DNA from: Candidatus Berkiella aquae
GTDB taxonomy: Bacteria > Pseudomonadota > Gammaproteobacteria > Berkiellales > Berkiellaceae
Direction: 5' to 3'
Length of the DNA stretch: 64,000 nucleotides
NCBI RefSeq assembly: GCF_001431295.2
Contig: NZ_LKAJ02000001.1
Span: 558,001 to 622,000 of the forward strand
Within the stretch, counting starts at the first letter, position 1. The number at the start of each line of letters is the position of its first letter. The notes under the pieces are model-generated. The model did not search any database. It was not told the origin of the DNA and saw nothing but the letters and a program-made list of their open reading frames with translations. The position numbers and the translations under genes were made by a program. Positions 19,762 to 27,170 of this stretch are shown here, one piece after another.

Positions 19762-20637
19762 TCAAATTTCCCGCCCAACAATGTAGGCAGATAAACTGCG
19801 TAAAGCTTCTGCTTTTTGACCAAAAGAGGCTAGGTGAGCCAGGCTTTGTGTATAACACTCTGCTAGAGATTGTTCAGCATGATGAAGCCCAAGAAGTGTC
19901 ACAAAGGTACATTTTTGATTTTTCACATCTTGCCCTGGCGTTTTACCCATTGTCTCACTTTTTCCTAATGCATCTAAAATGTCATCTTTGATTTGAAAGG
20001 CGAGGCCGATTGCTAGACCAAATTTATGTAATTCTTCTAAATCAGTTTTGCTAGCATCACCGGCGATTGCGCCACATTGTACACTGGCTGCAATCAGAGC
20101 CCCAGTCTTTGCGCGATGCATTTGACATAATTGCTCATAAGAAAGTTGTTTCCCTTGCGCAGCCAGATCGAGTGCTTGTCCTTTTACCATTCCGGTAGGG
20201 CCTGCAGCTTGGGCAAGGTTATGAATAATTTTTAAGTTATTTAAATAATTTTCTCTAATGGGCGCTTGTGCCAGCACTTCAAATGCGAGAGTGAGTAGGG
20301 CATCACCCGCCAAAATGGCGGTCGCCTCATCAAACGCTTTATGGCAAGTAGGCTTGCCGCGCCGCAGTTCATCATTATCCATGGCGGGTAAATCGTCATG
20401 GATCAATGAATAACAATGAATAAATTCAATCGCCACCGCGATGGGATCAATGATTTCTAGCGGTGTATTAAACAAAGCAGCGCTTTGGTAGGCCAAATAA
20501 GGTCGCAGGCGCTTACCACCATTCAAACAGGCGTAATGCATGGCTTTTATTAAAGTAGAACCATCATCAGGGGGTAAGTAGCGAGCCAGTAAGGTTTCTA
20601 GGCGTGCTTGGCATGTTTGCTTATTAATCGGGTTCAT
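19762..20637 (-). CDS. ispA: Farnesyl diphosphate synthase (short-chain polyprenyl synthase)
   Basis: A 291-aa all-helical prenyltransferase that extends DMAPP with IPP to FPP. The first aspartate-rich motif DDLPAMDND, the second motif FQIKDDILD, GGKRLRPYL and KTGALIAASVQCGA are present. The start overlaps xseB by 14 bp. Position upstream of dxs supports FPP synthase rather than octaprenyl synthase. Confidence 0.95.
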   Translation of the reverse strand: MNPINKQTCQARLETLLARYLPPDDGSTLIKAMHYACLNGGKRLRPYLAYQSAALFNTPLEIIDPIAVAIEFIHCYSLIHDDLPAMDNDELRRGKPTCHKAFDEATAILAGDALLTLAFEVLAQAPIRENYLNNLKIIHNLAQAAGPTGMVKGQALDLAAQGKQLSYEQLCQMHRAKTGALIAASVQCGAIAGDASKTDLEELHKFGLAIGLAFQIKDDILDALGKSETMGKTPGQDVKNQKCTFVTLLGLHHAEQSLAECYTQSLAHLASFGQKAEALRSLSAYIVGREI

Positions 20638-20902
20638 TTTCGCTCATGAGCTGTTGAACACGTTGTTCGGCTTCTTTTAGTGCCTGTTGGCATTGTTTGG
20701 CTAAGGCGATGCCTTGCTCAAAGTGCGTTAACGCATCTTCTAAGCTGAGCTCTCCTGTTTCCATTTTATTCACAATGGATTCTAGCTTTTGGATTGACCC
20801 TTCAAAGTCGGGAACAGGCGTTGGGTTTGATTTTTTGTTAGCCACTAGATTTATTTTTTCAATCAAAACCAAGAACTTATCGTAGACCAAGGTTTGGGTC
20901 AA
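20624..20902 (-). CDS. xseB: Exodeoxyribonuclease VII small subunit
   Basis: The small helical subunit of ExoVII, which degrades single-stranded DNA together with XseA. The core FEGSIQKLESIVNKMETGELSLEDALTHFEQGI...AEQRVQ is diagnostic. The ATG at 20902 gives 92 aa, but its first 20 residues have no family counterpart. A GTG at 20845 (start VANKKSNPTP) would give 73 aa, closer to the usual 75-80 aa. Neither start has a strong SD. Confidence 0.92.
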   Translation of the reverse strand: MTQTLVYDKFLVLIEKINLVANKKSNPTPVPDFEGSIQKLESIVNKMETGELSLEDALTHFEQGIALAKQCQQALKEAEQRVQQLMSENEPD

Positions 20903-20999
20903 TGGTCAAACAGGAATTTTATGATTAAGCAAACTAGAATATACAATAGTGAAGAGCCGTAAAATCTTTGGAAACTGAATGTTCTAACAGGAAGTAACG

Positions 21000-21758
21000 A
21001 TGGATATAGGGACAATACTGGGCCTTTTGGGTGGTGGTTACATTATCTATTGGGCAATTGCTGCGGATGGGGGTAGTATCGGGCTTTTCTTAAATGCCCA
21101 TCCAATTGTTATTGTGATTGGAGGCAGTACCGTTGTTACCTTAATGAAATTTGGGGTAAAACGGTTTCTAGGTGCCTTTAAAACCGCCATTCATGCGTTT
21201 GTTTTTAAAAAATTTAGTCCCGAAGACATTATTAATGAGGCAGTAAAAATCGCAGAAGCTGCTCGTAAAGGTGGCTTGTTATCATTAGAAGGAATGGAGA
21301 TACAAAATCCCTTTCTGAAAAAAGGGGTTCAGCTGTTGATTGATGGTCATGAGCCTGATGTAGTGCGCAAAATCCTCTCTAAAGAAATGAATCTTACCGT
21401 TGAACGCCATTTATGGGGTCAAAAGGTATTTCGTGCTATCGCAGAAGCAGGCCCAGCCATGGGGATGATAGGAACCTTGATGGGGTTAGTACTCATGATG
21501 TCCAACATGAGCGATCCTAAATCGATTGGTCCTGCAATGGCGATTGCGTTGTTAGCAACCTTTTATGGCGCTGTTTTAGCTAACATGATAGCGATACCCA
21601 TCGCCGATAAATTAGAACTACGTTCAACCGAAGAGCGTACGGCAAAAGCCTTGGTCATTGATGCTTTGCTTGGTATTCAAGCAGGGCAAAATCCCCGCGT
21701 CATTGAAGAAGCATTGAAAAACTATTTACCGAGTAAAGGACGCGGAGAAGAAAAATAA
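21000..21758 (+). CDS. motA: Flagellar motor stator protein, MotA/PomA type
   Basis: A 252-aa inner-membrane stator subunit with four membrane segments (about 4-24, 33-52, 150-170 and 178-203) and a cytoplasmic loop between segments 2 and 3 that contacts the rotor. GPAMGMIGTLMGLVLMMSNM and GPAMAIALLATFYGAVLANMIAIPIADKL are typical of the PomA branch. AGGAAG precedes the ATG. The last base is shared with the motB start. Confidence 0.93.
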   Translation: MDIGTILGLLGGGYIIYWAIAADGGSIGLFLNAHPIVIVIGGSTVVTLMKFGVKRFLGAFKTAIHAFVFKKFSPEDIINEAVKIAEAARKGGLLSLEGMEIQNPFLKKGVQLLIDGHEPDVVRKILSKEMNLTVERHLWGQKVFRAIAEAGPAMGMIGTLMGLVLMMSNMSDPKSIGPAMAIALLATFYGAVLANMIAIPIADKLELRSTEERTAKALVIDALLGIQAGQNPRVIEEALKNYLPSKGRGEEK

Positions 21759-22777
21759 TGTCTCATGCAGCTCAGGATGACGATGATAGCCCGCCTGGAG
21801 GCCATGCGGCTAAAGCAGAAGGCTGGGTTGTAACCTTCGCTGATATGATGTCATTGTTAATGAGTTTTTTCGTATTAATGTTATCGTTTTCTGAACAAGA
21901 TAGTGCCAAATTTAAAGAGGTCGGTGGATCATTAGAGAGAGCCTTTGGGGTACAAAGAGAAATTGTTTCCTACGAAATTCCGAAAGGAACTAGTATCGTT
22001 GCCAAAGAGTTTAGTCCGGGTAAACCTTCCCCAACGGTGCTAAATGAAGTCAGACAAAAAACCACGGATGAAAATAAATTAACTTTAGATTTTGATGAAA
22101 AACGTATTCCCATGCAAGGTGCTGAGGGGCGTGATGTCAGCCAAGGAGGCAGGGAAAAAGGGATCTCAAGCCAGGAAATGGCTGCAATACAAAAATCTAA
22201 AGAACAAAAACGCATTGAAATTACGGAAACCTTGGCCAAAACCTTAGCCAAAGAAATCATGCAAGGTTTAATTGAAATTGAAGCAAAAGACCAGCGCATT
22301 GTGATAAGGGTATTAGAACAAGGATCTTTTGCCGATGGTGATGATACGATTCAGCCATCCTTTATTCCTATTTTAAATAAAATTTCAACTTTTTTAGATT
22401 TAGTACCTGGTGAAATTGATATTGCAGGTCATACCGATGATACGCCCGTCTCTAATAGACAATATCGTTCAAATTGGGATCTTTCTGCAGGCAGAGCGAT
22501 TGCGGTGGCTCGTTATTTAACTGAAGATAGAGATGTGAATAAAAACCGGATTGTGATTTTAGGCTATGGTGATGCAAGGCCTCTTTACCCTAATGATACC
22601 AAAGAGAATCGTTTACGAAATCGCCGTGTCGAAATCACTTTAATTCAAGGGGATAATCCAAGTTATGAACCGGCAAACTTCCCCGTAGATGCAGACAAAG
22701 TGAAAAAACAAGTACGTGAAATTTATGTGAATCCATCGACAAAAAATGCTCAGGATAAACCAGTTAATGTAGAGTAA
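21758..22777 (+). CDS. motB: Flagellar motor stator protein, MotB/PomB type
   Basis: A 339-aa peptidoglycan-anchored stator subunit. One membrane segment (about 22-46, GWVVTFADMMSLLMSFFVLM) carries the essential ion-binding Asp at residue 29. A plug and linker follow, then a C-terminal OmpA-like domain (about 190-320, IDIAGHTDDTPV and NRLRNRRVEI). The linker of about 110 residues is long and charged. It is coupled to motA by a 1-bp overlap. Whether the ion is H+ or Na+ cannot be told. Confidence 0.93.
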   Translation: MSHAAQDDDDSPPGGHAAKAEGWVVTFADMMSLLMSFFVLMLSFSEQDSAKFKEVGGSLERAFGVQREIVSYEIPKGTSIVAKEFSPGKPSPTVLNEVRQKTTDENKLTLDFDEKRIPMQGAEGRDVSQGGREKGISSQEMAAIQKSKEQKRIEITETLAKTLAKEIMQGLIEIEAKDQRIVIRVLEQGSFADGDDTIQPSFIPILNKISTFLDLVPGEIDIAGHTDDTPVSNRQYRSNWDLSAGRAIAVARYLTEDRDVNKNRIVILGYGDARPLYPNDTKENRLRNRRVEITLIQGDNPSYEPANFPVDADKVKKQVREIYVNPSTKNAQDKPVNVE

Positions 22778-22792
22778 GTGCAAGGAATGCTT

Positions 22793-23392
22793 ATGAAAGA
22801 TGAAAGACGCCGATATTTTCGTATCGAAGATGAGGTCATTCTGACATGGCGTAAAATTACTTTACAAGAAAAAGAGCAGGGTCTTGCGCGCATTCAACGC
22901 GGTGAAATCGATTATCCGGATACAGCAGGGCTCTTTTTGTCAATGGAAGCAGATTTAATTGATGTTATCCATTCGTTAGCAAAGCAACCTGAAATGGCTC
23001 AGGCAATCGATCTGCTTAATCGAAAAATTAACCTATTTGCAAGATGTATTCCCTTGAATAATTCGGTCAGCACTTTACTGGATGAGGAAGCACAACCCGT
23101 GAGCTTAAGCGCCAGTGGCATATCATTTGAAACCAATGAAGCGGTAAACAAGGATCAAGATATTCAGCTTGAAATGGTGCTAATACCCGAAAGAATTTAT
23201 ATTTTGTGTTTTGCCGTTGTGGTTGATTGTTTACCCATAGAAAGTCAAACAGACGAAAACGCGCAGATTTATCGCATGAATGTGGATTTTACGACGATTC
23301 GTGATGAAGATATAGAACGTCTGGTACAGCATATTATGCGTAAAGAAGTGGCATTTTTGCGAGCTAGACGAAAATCCCGACAAAATGACTAA
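22793..23392 (+). CDS. PilZ-like protein downstream of the stator genes
   Basis: About 199 aa. The N-terminal ERRRYFRIEDEV resembles the RxxxR c-di-GMP motif of PilZ proteins, and SLSASGISFE resembles the later (D/N)xSxxG motif, with Leu in place of Asp/Asn; the spacing between them is unusually large (about 95 residues of helical sequence). As the third gene of the motA-motB unit it may link c-di-GMP to motor output, as YcgR does; this is inference. I chose ATG 22793 with AAGGA at 22782-22786. GTG 22778, directly after the motB stop, is an alternative. Confidence 0.75.
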   Translation: MKDERRRYFRIEDEVILTWRKITLQEKEQGLARIQRGEIDYPDTAGLFLSMEADLIDVIHSLAKQPEMAQAIDLLNRKINLFARCIPLNNSVSTLLDEEAQPVSLSASGISFETNEAVNKDQDIQLEMVLIPERIYILCFAVVVDCLPIESQTDENAQIYRMNVDFTTIRDEDIERLVQHIMRKEVAFLRARRKSRQND

Positions 23393-23505
23393 ATTTGGTT
23401 GATTGTCGACTTGGCCGTGTGCTAAGACCTTCTATCCTATTCAGTGTGTACATTCAAAACCTCGTTTGATACACTTCCCTAACTTTTTGAAAGTACTTCC
23501 TTTTT

Positions 23506-24246
23506 ATGGTTAGCATAATGAATTCAGGCAATGAAGTTCGTGGCTTTTTTAATGTTAGTTTTGCTACGAATGCAATTGCAGCCGCCGTCGTTGGTTTGAG
23601 CTATTGCTTTGTTAATACGCCTTACCAAGCAGCACTTAGTAGCATAGGCTGTTATGCCTTATCTGGTGCGCTAACAAATTGGTTAGCTATCTACATGCTA
23701 TTTGAGAAAGTGCCCTTTCTGTATGGTTCGGGTGTGATTCCAGAGCAGTTTGAATCTTTTAAAGCAGGAATTCGCAATCTCATCATGCAAGAATTTTTTA
23801 CTCAGGAAAATGTCAATGCCGTAGTTTCTTTGGGTAATCATTCGCAAAAATGGGGCGCACTTGCTGATGAACTTGATTACGACAAAATGTACGATGCACT
23901 CACCCAAGGGCTGTTAGAATCGCAGATGGGAAAATTGTTAGCGATGGTGGGTGGGCAAAGCGCCATTGAATCATTGCGCGCACCCGTACAAGGTAAATTG
24001 CAAGCAGTCATTCGAGAAACGCTAGAAGATGAAAAGCTGCAGCAACAAATACTAAATAAATTTCAACAACAAGATGAAGAATTTTTAAAACGAATTGAAG
24101 GGATAGTAGAGCATCGTTTAGATGCACTAACCCCTAAAATGGTAAAAAATATTATTCAAAAAATGATCCGCGAACATCTAGGATGGTTAGTCGTGTGGGG
24201 TGGTGTATTCGGTGGATTGATAGGTTTTATCGCTCATTTTTTATAA
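23506..24246 (+). CDS. DUF445 family membrane protein
   Basis: A 246-aa protein with an N-terminal hydrophobic region (about 15-60, including GCYALSGALTNWLAIYMLFEKVPF), a helical cytoplasmic middle and a C-terminal membrane segment (WLVVWGGVFGGLIGFIAHFL). The GxLTNWLAIxMLFxKxPFLYGSGVIP signature is that of DUF445, a conserved family of unknown function. A start four codons later (ATG 23518) is possible. No operon partner is clear. Confidence 0.85.
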   Translation: MVSIMNSGNEVRGFFNVSFATNAIAAAVVGLSYCFVNTPYQAALSSIGCYALSGALTNWLAIYMLFEKVPFLYGSGVIPEQFESFKAGIRNLIMQEFFTQENVNAVVSLGNHSQKWGALADELDYDKMYDALTQGLLESQMGKLLAMVGGQSAIESLRAPVQGKLQAVIRETLEDEKLQQQILNKFQQQDEEFLKRIEGIVEHRLDALTPKMVKNIIQKMIREHLGWLVVWGGVFGGLIGFIAHFL

Positions 24247-24255
24247 GATGTATGC

Positions 24256-24462
24256 ATGAATAAAAATAAATCATTTAATGAATATCTCATTTTTTTGCGA
24301 GAATCAATCGAAAATTTAGCAGAGTATTGGCAAATTATCGGTTATGAAAATCCCCACATTAAAGATATTAATGCTGGATTAAATCATGCTGATCCTTTCA
24401 TTATTTACAAAGCTAGTATTGCAGCGACCATGCTACTAGAAGATAGGTCGATTTATCATTAA
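24256..24462 (+). CDS. Small hypothetical protein, 68 aa
   Basis: Begins nine bases after the DUF445 gene stop, so it is probably co-transcribed. It is helical and soluble (NKSFNEYLIFLRESIENLAEYW...), with no membrane segment or known motif. I do not recognise it. No strong SD is visible, so it may be spurious. Confidence 0.45.
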   Translation: MNKNKSFNEYLIFLRESIENLAEYWQIIGYENPHIKDINAGLNHADPFIIYKASIAATMLLEDRSIYH

Positions 24463-24564
24463 CCGCAGTGAGCGCCCTTCTTGTCTCAAAAAATGGACGT
24501 TCTCCCTTCTTGATAATTCAATGAGGGGCTAAGTAATCATTGACCGAATTTGGAGAAAGTTGCG

Positions 24565-25221
24565 ATGACGGTGATAAAACACCATGAAAAATTTAAAAAT
24601 TTCTATGAAATAAATCATCCTTTAATTGCAGGCAAGTTAACCCTGTTAAGACAAAAGCAAACCGATCATAAATTATTTCGTGAATTGGTTCATGAAATAA
24701 CCTTGTTGTTAGGCTACGAAGCGACACAAAATTTGGTAACGCAGACCATGGAAATTCATACCCCCATGGAAACTTGTTTATCTCCCTTTTTAGCAGGACC
24801 ATCACCCGTTATTCTGCCCATCTTACGCGCAGGTGTCGGTATGGTTGATGCTTTATTATCGTTAATGCCAGCAGCGAAAGTGGGGCATATCGGTTTATTC
24901 AGAAATGAAACGACATTGCAACCTGAGGGCTATTACTTCAAAGTTCCTGAAGATAGTCATCTGCGGCCTTTTTATGTTTGTGATCCAATGTTGGCAACGG
25001 GTGGCTCTGCTATTCGTGCTATTAACACACTCAAAGAACATGGTGTTAAAAGTATTACTTTCCTGTGCGTGCTTGCTGCACCAGAAGGATTAGAAGCGTT
25101 CTATAAAGCGCACCCTGAAGTAAATATCTATGCGGCAAGTGTTGATCGCTGCTTAGATGAGCATGGTTATATTCGACCGGGGTTGGGAGATGCGGGCGAC
25201 CGCATGTTCGGGACTTTGTAG
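24565..25221 (+). CDS. upp: Uracil phosphoribosyltransferase
   Basis: A 218-aa pyrimidine salvage enzyme making UMP from uracil and PRPP. The PRPP-binding loop (CDPMLATGGSAIRAI), PVILPILRAGVGMVD and the C-terminal GYIRPGLGDAGDRMFGT uracil-binding motif are intact. ATG 24565 is preceded by GGAG at 24552-24555; an in-frame TTG at 24550 is less likely. A palindromic repeat follows immediately. Confidence 0.96.
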   Translation: MTVIKHHEKFKNFYEINHPLIAGKLTLLRQKQTDHKLFRELVHEITLLLGYEATQNLVTQTMEIHTPMETCLSPFLAGPSPVILPILRAGVGMVDALLSLMPAAKVGHIGLFRNETTLQPEGYYFKVPEDSHLRPFYVCDPMLATGGSAIRAINTLKEHGVKSITFLCVLAAPEGLEAFYKAHPEVNIYAASVDRCLDEHGYIRPGLGDAGDRMFGTL

Positions 25222-25230
25222 TTTTTATTT

Positions 25231-25417
25231 AAAATCCCCCGCTCGCAATGTGCGAGCTGCCCCCTTTTATTCAAAGGGGGCGATGGCTCAATTGAATCGA
25301 GTACCAACTAATAGATTTGTTTTGAAATCGAATTTAAGATCCAGTGCGCTTAATTAATTGGCCCCCTTTGAATAAAAGGGGGCAGCTCGCTTGAAAAGCG
25401 GGCGGGGGATTTTTATC
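25231..25417. repeat. Palindromic miniature repeat, copy B (two arms around a unique loop)
   Basis: The left arm (AAAATCCCCCGCTCGC...GCCCCCTTT...AAAGGGGGC, 25231-25281) and right arm (GGCCCCCTTT...AAAGGGGGCAGCTCGC...GCGGGGGATTTTTATC, 25360-25417) are inverted relative to each other. Between them are about 78 bp of unique sequence. The arrangement looks like a MITE with a spacer. The ftsI-tail duplication starts only six bases after its right end. Confidence 0.8.
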
Positions 25418-25482
25418 TTAATTCACGCCGTATTATCCAGTGGCACATTTAACAGAGATAACGCAAAGAGTAGCTGCAATAT

Positions 25483-26982
25483 CTACGCCTTTGGTAAATC
25501 TGATAATTCAAGATTTCTTAATGCCCTATTAAAAATAGGTAATCCTTCCTCCGGTGATTTCTCTGCATGATCAGACTCGATTTTATTTCTGGCGGTGTCA
25601 TATTCCATCCAATTAATACTTTCAGTATATGCTTGCGCCTGGTCTATCACTTTACAATAAGTATAGAAATACTGATCTCGACTGGCTTGTCTCAAGCCAT
25701 TCAAGTAATTATCTCGATGTACAGTAGGAATAATAATTTTAAAAAGGCCTGCTTTAAATAATTCTGCGTTCATCATTATTCTACAAAGCCTACCATTACC
25801 ATCAACAAAAGGATGTACTTCGCTGATAATAAATTGCATAAATAATGCTTTGGGTAATCCTTCCTCTAATAATTGATAAAACTCAAATGCGTGACACAAT
25901 GTGCCTATCACATCTTCAGGCTCAACAAATAATGTGTTTCCTGCCTTATTAGCCCCCGTTTTGAACTCCCCAGGGTTTTTTTCTGGACGTCCTCTCATCA
26001 AGTAAGCATGCCTTTCTTTTAATAAGGCTAAAAACTCATTAGTATTTTTAGGTGTTAGAATCATCTCCGACGGATCATTTGTTAATTGATAATTTGCTAG
26101 CACATCATGGCTATCAGCATGTCGATGATTTATAGTGGTTCCAGAAAATACAATATCTTCTGCTTCATCAATAATAAATTTAGTACCTTCAATATAATTT
26201 GAAAAATATGATTCAAAAAAAGAAAGATTTCTTAATGAAGAAAGATTAAATTGGTATGCTCTTTCTCTAAATGTACATTTTTTTATATAAAGATATAAAT
26301 TTTCAAATAGTTTCAATCTTCTTGCATCATAAGGTTCTTTTTTTGCGACTGCTTTAGCATAAGGTGTTTTTAAAAAGTCTGCTTCTGGGTGTGTCGATAA
26401 CAAAGCACTTATTATTTGATTAAGTTTTTTATACTCTATTTGAAATCCTAAGTGGTTTGCTATTATAAATGCCTCTTTGCGTATTTGATTTAAAGCTGTT
26501 TCTTTTCGTATTCGCAGTTCTTTAGCTAAAAAATTCTCAACGCCTTCTTCGCCGATCGTTTTAACGTTACTATAATCACTTCTAGTTGATGATAAATTTT
26601 CAAGTAATGAACGAACAACACTACTCCTAGCTAAGTTGGGTAATATTTGTTCTATATAAGAAGTATTATCTCCCTTTGATACTTTAATAATAAGTCCTGG
26701 TAATGAAATAGTTTTGACATATGAACTTGTAATGAATGCAATATTTTGATTTTCTTTGTAAGGAATAGGCTTTAAATCAATTGCTGTTCTAAAACTTAAA
26801 ATGCCTTTAGGGACAATGTGTTGTACAAGTTGCATCCAATTTGATTTAACAATATTTTCGATAGGGGTATTTAAATCATCCGTATAAATAGCTCGATAAA
26901 TACGTCGTAGCTTAGATTGTGTATATAAACGAGAGAGGCGCTTAGCCTCATTACTATCGAATGCAAAGTATAGCTGTGCCAT
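25483..26982 (-). CDS. Fic family protein with N-terminal AbiEi-like winged-helix domain
   Basis: A 499-aa predicted nucleotidyltransferase (usually AMPylating) with the Fic active-site motif HPFVDGNGRLCR at about residues 389-400. The His is catalytic and the GNGR loop binds phosphates. The N-terminal ~100 residues (RRIYRAIYTDD...IVPKGILSFRTAID) resemble the AbiEi antitoxin-type winged-helix domain, suggesting DNA binding. No clear inhibitory (S/T)xxxE(G/N) motif was located. Five ~31-bp repeats lie directly upstream of the start, so autoregulation is plausible. It sits between ftsI and a truncated copy of the ftsI tail, as if acquired. It could be a self-regulated toxin or regulatory AMPylase; an effector role is less likely given the wHTH. 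Confidence 0.85.
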   Translation of the reverse strand: MAQLYFAFDSNEAKRLSRLYTQSKLRRIYRAIYTDDLNTPIENIVKSNWMQLVQHIVPKGILSFRTAIDLKPIPYKENQNIAFITSSYVKTISLPGLIIKVSKGDNTSYIEQILPNLARSSVVRSLLENLSSTRSDYSNVKTIGEEGVENFLAKELRIRKETALNQIRKEAFIIANHLGFQIEYKKLNQIISALLSTHPEADFLKTPYAKAVAKKEPYDARRLKLFENLYLYIKKCTFRERAYQFNLSSLRNLSFFESYFSNYIEGTKFIIDEAEDIVFSGTTINHRHADSHDVLANYQLTNDPSEMILTPKNTNEFLALLKERHAYLMRGRPEKNPGEFKTGANKAGNTLFVEPEDVIGTLCHAFEFYQLLEEGLPKALFMQFIISEVHPFVDGNGRLCRIMMNAELFKAGLFKIIIPTVHRDNYLNGLRQASRDQYFYTYCKVIDQAQAYTESINWMEYDTARNKIESDHAEKSPEEGLPIFNRALRNLELSDLPKA

Positions 26983-26986
26983 TTTG

Positions 26987-27135
26987 ATGTGAATATTGGA
27001 ATACTATAATGAAATGATATGCGAATATTGGAATACTAACAAGCGATAAATGCGAATATTGGGATATCATTTAGCATAAAATGAGAATATTAGAATACTA
27101 AAAAATATTAAAAGCGAATTTTGGAATAATATAAA
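26987..27135 (-). promoter_or_regulatory. Five tandem ~31-bp repeats upstream of fic (candidate operators)
   Basis: The core GAATATTGGAATACT recurs with starts at 26991, 27023, 27054, 27085 and 27116, giving periods of 32, 31, 31 and 31 bp. Most copies are preceded by ATGC or ATGA. Copies 1 and 2 are identical over the core, while 3-5 diverge progressively. They fill the whole fic promoter region. About three helical turns per unit would place bound dimers on one face of the DNA. An operator array bound by the Fic protein's own winged helix is inferred. Confidence 0.7.
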
Positions 27136-27170
27136 GAGAAACCTGTGCAATTACACAGATTTAAGTCATC

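Noticed and set aside
26987-27135. Tandem 31-bp repeats as a CRISPR array or replication iterons
   Set aside because: Units are contiguous with partly conserved spacer bases, no cas genes and no rep gene. The position in the fic promoter fits operators better.
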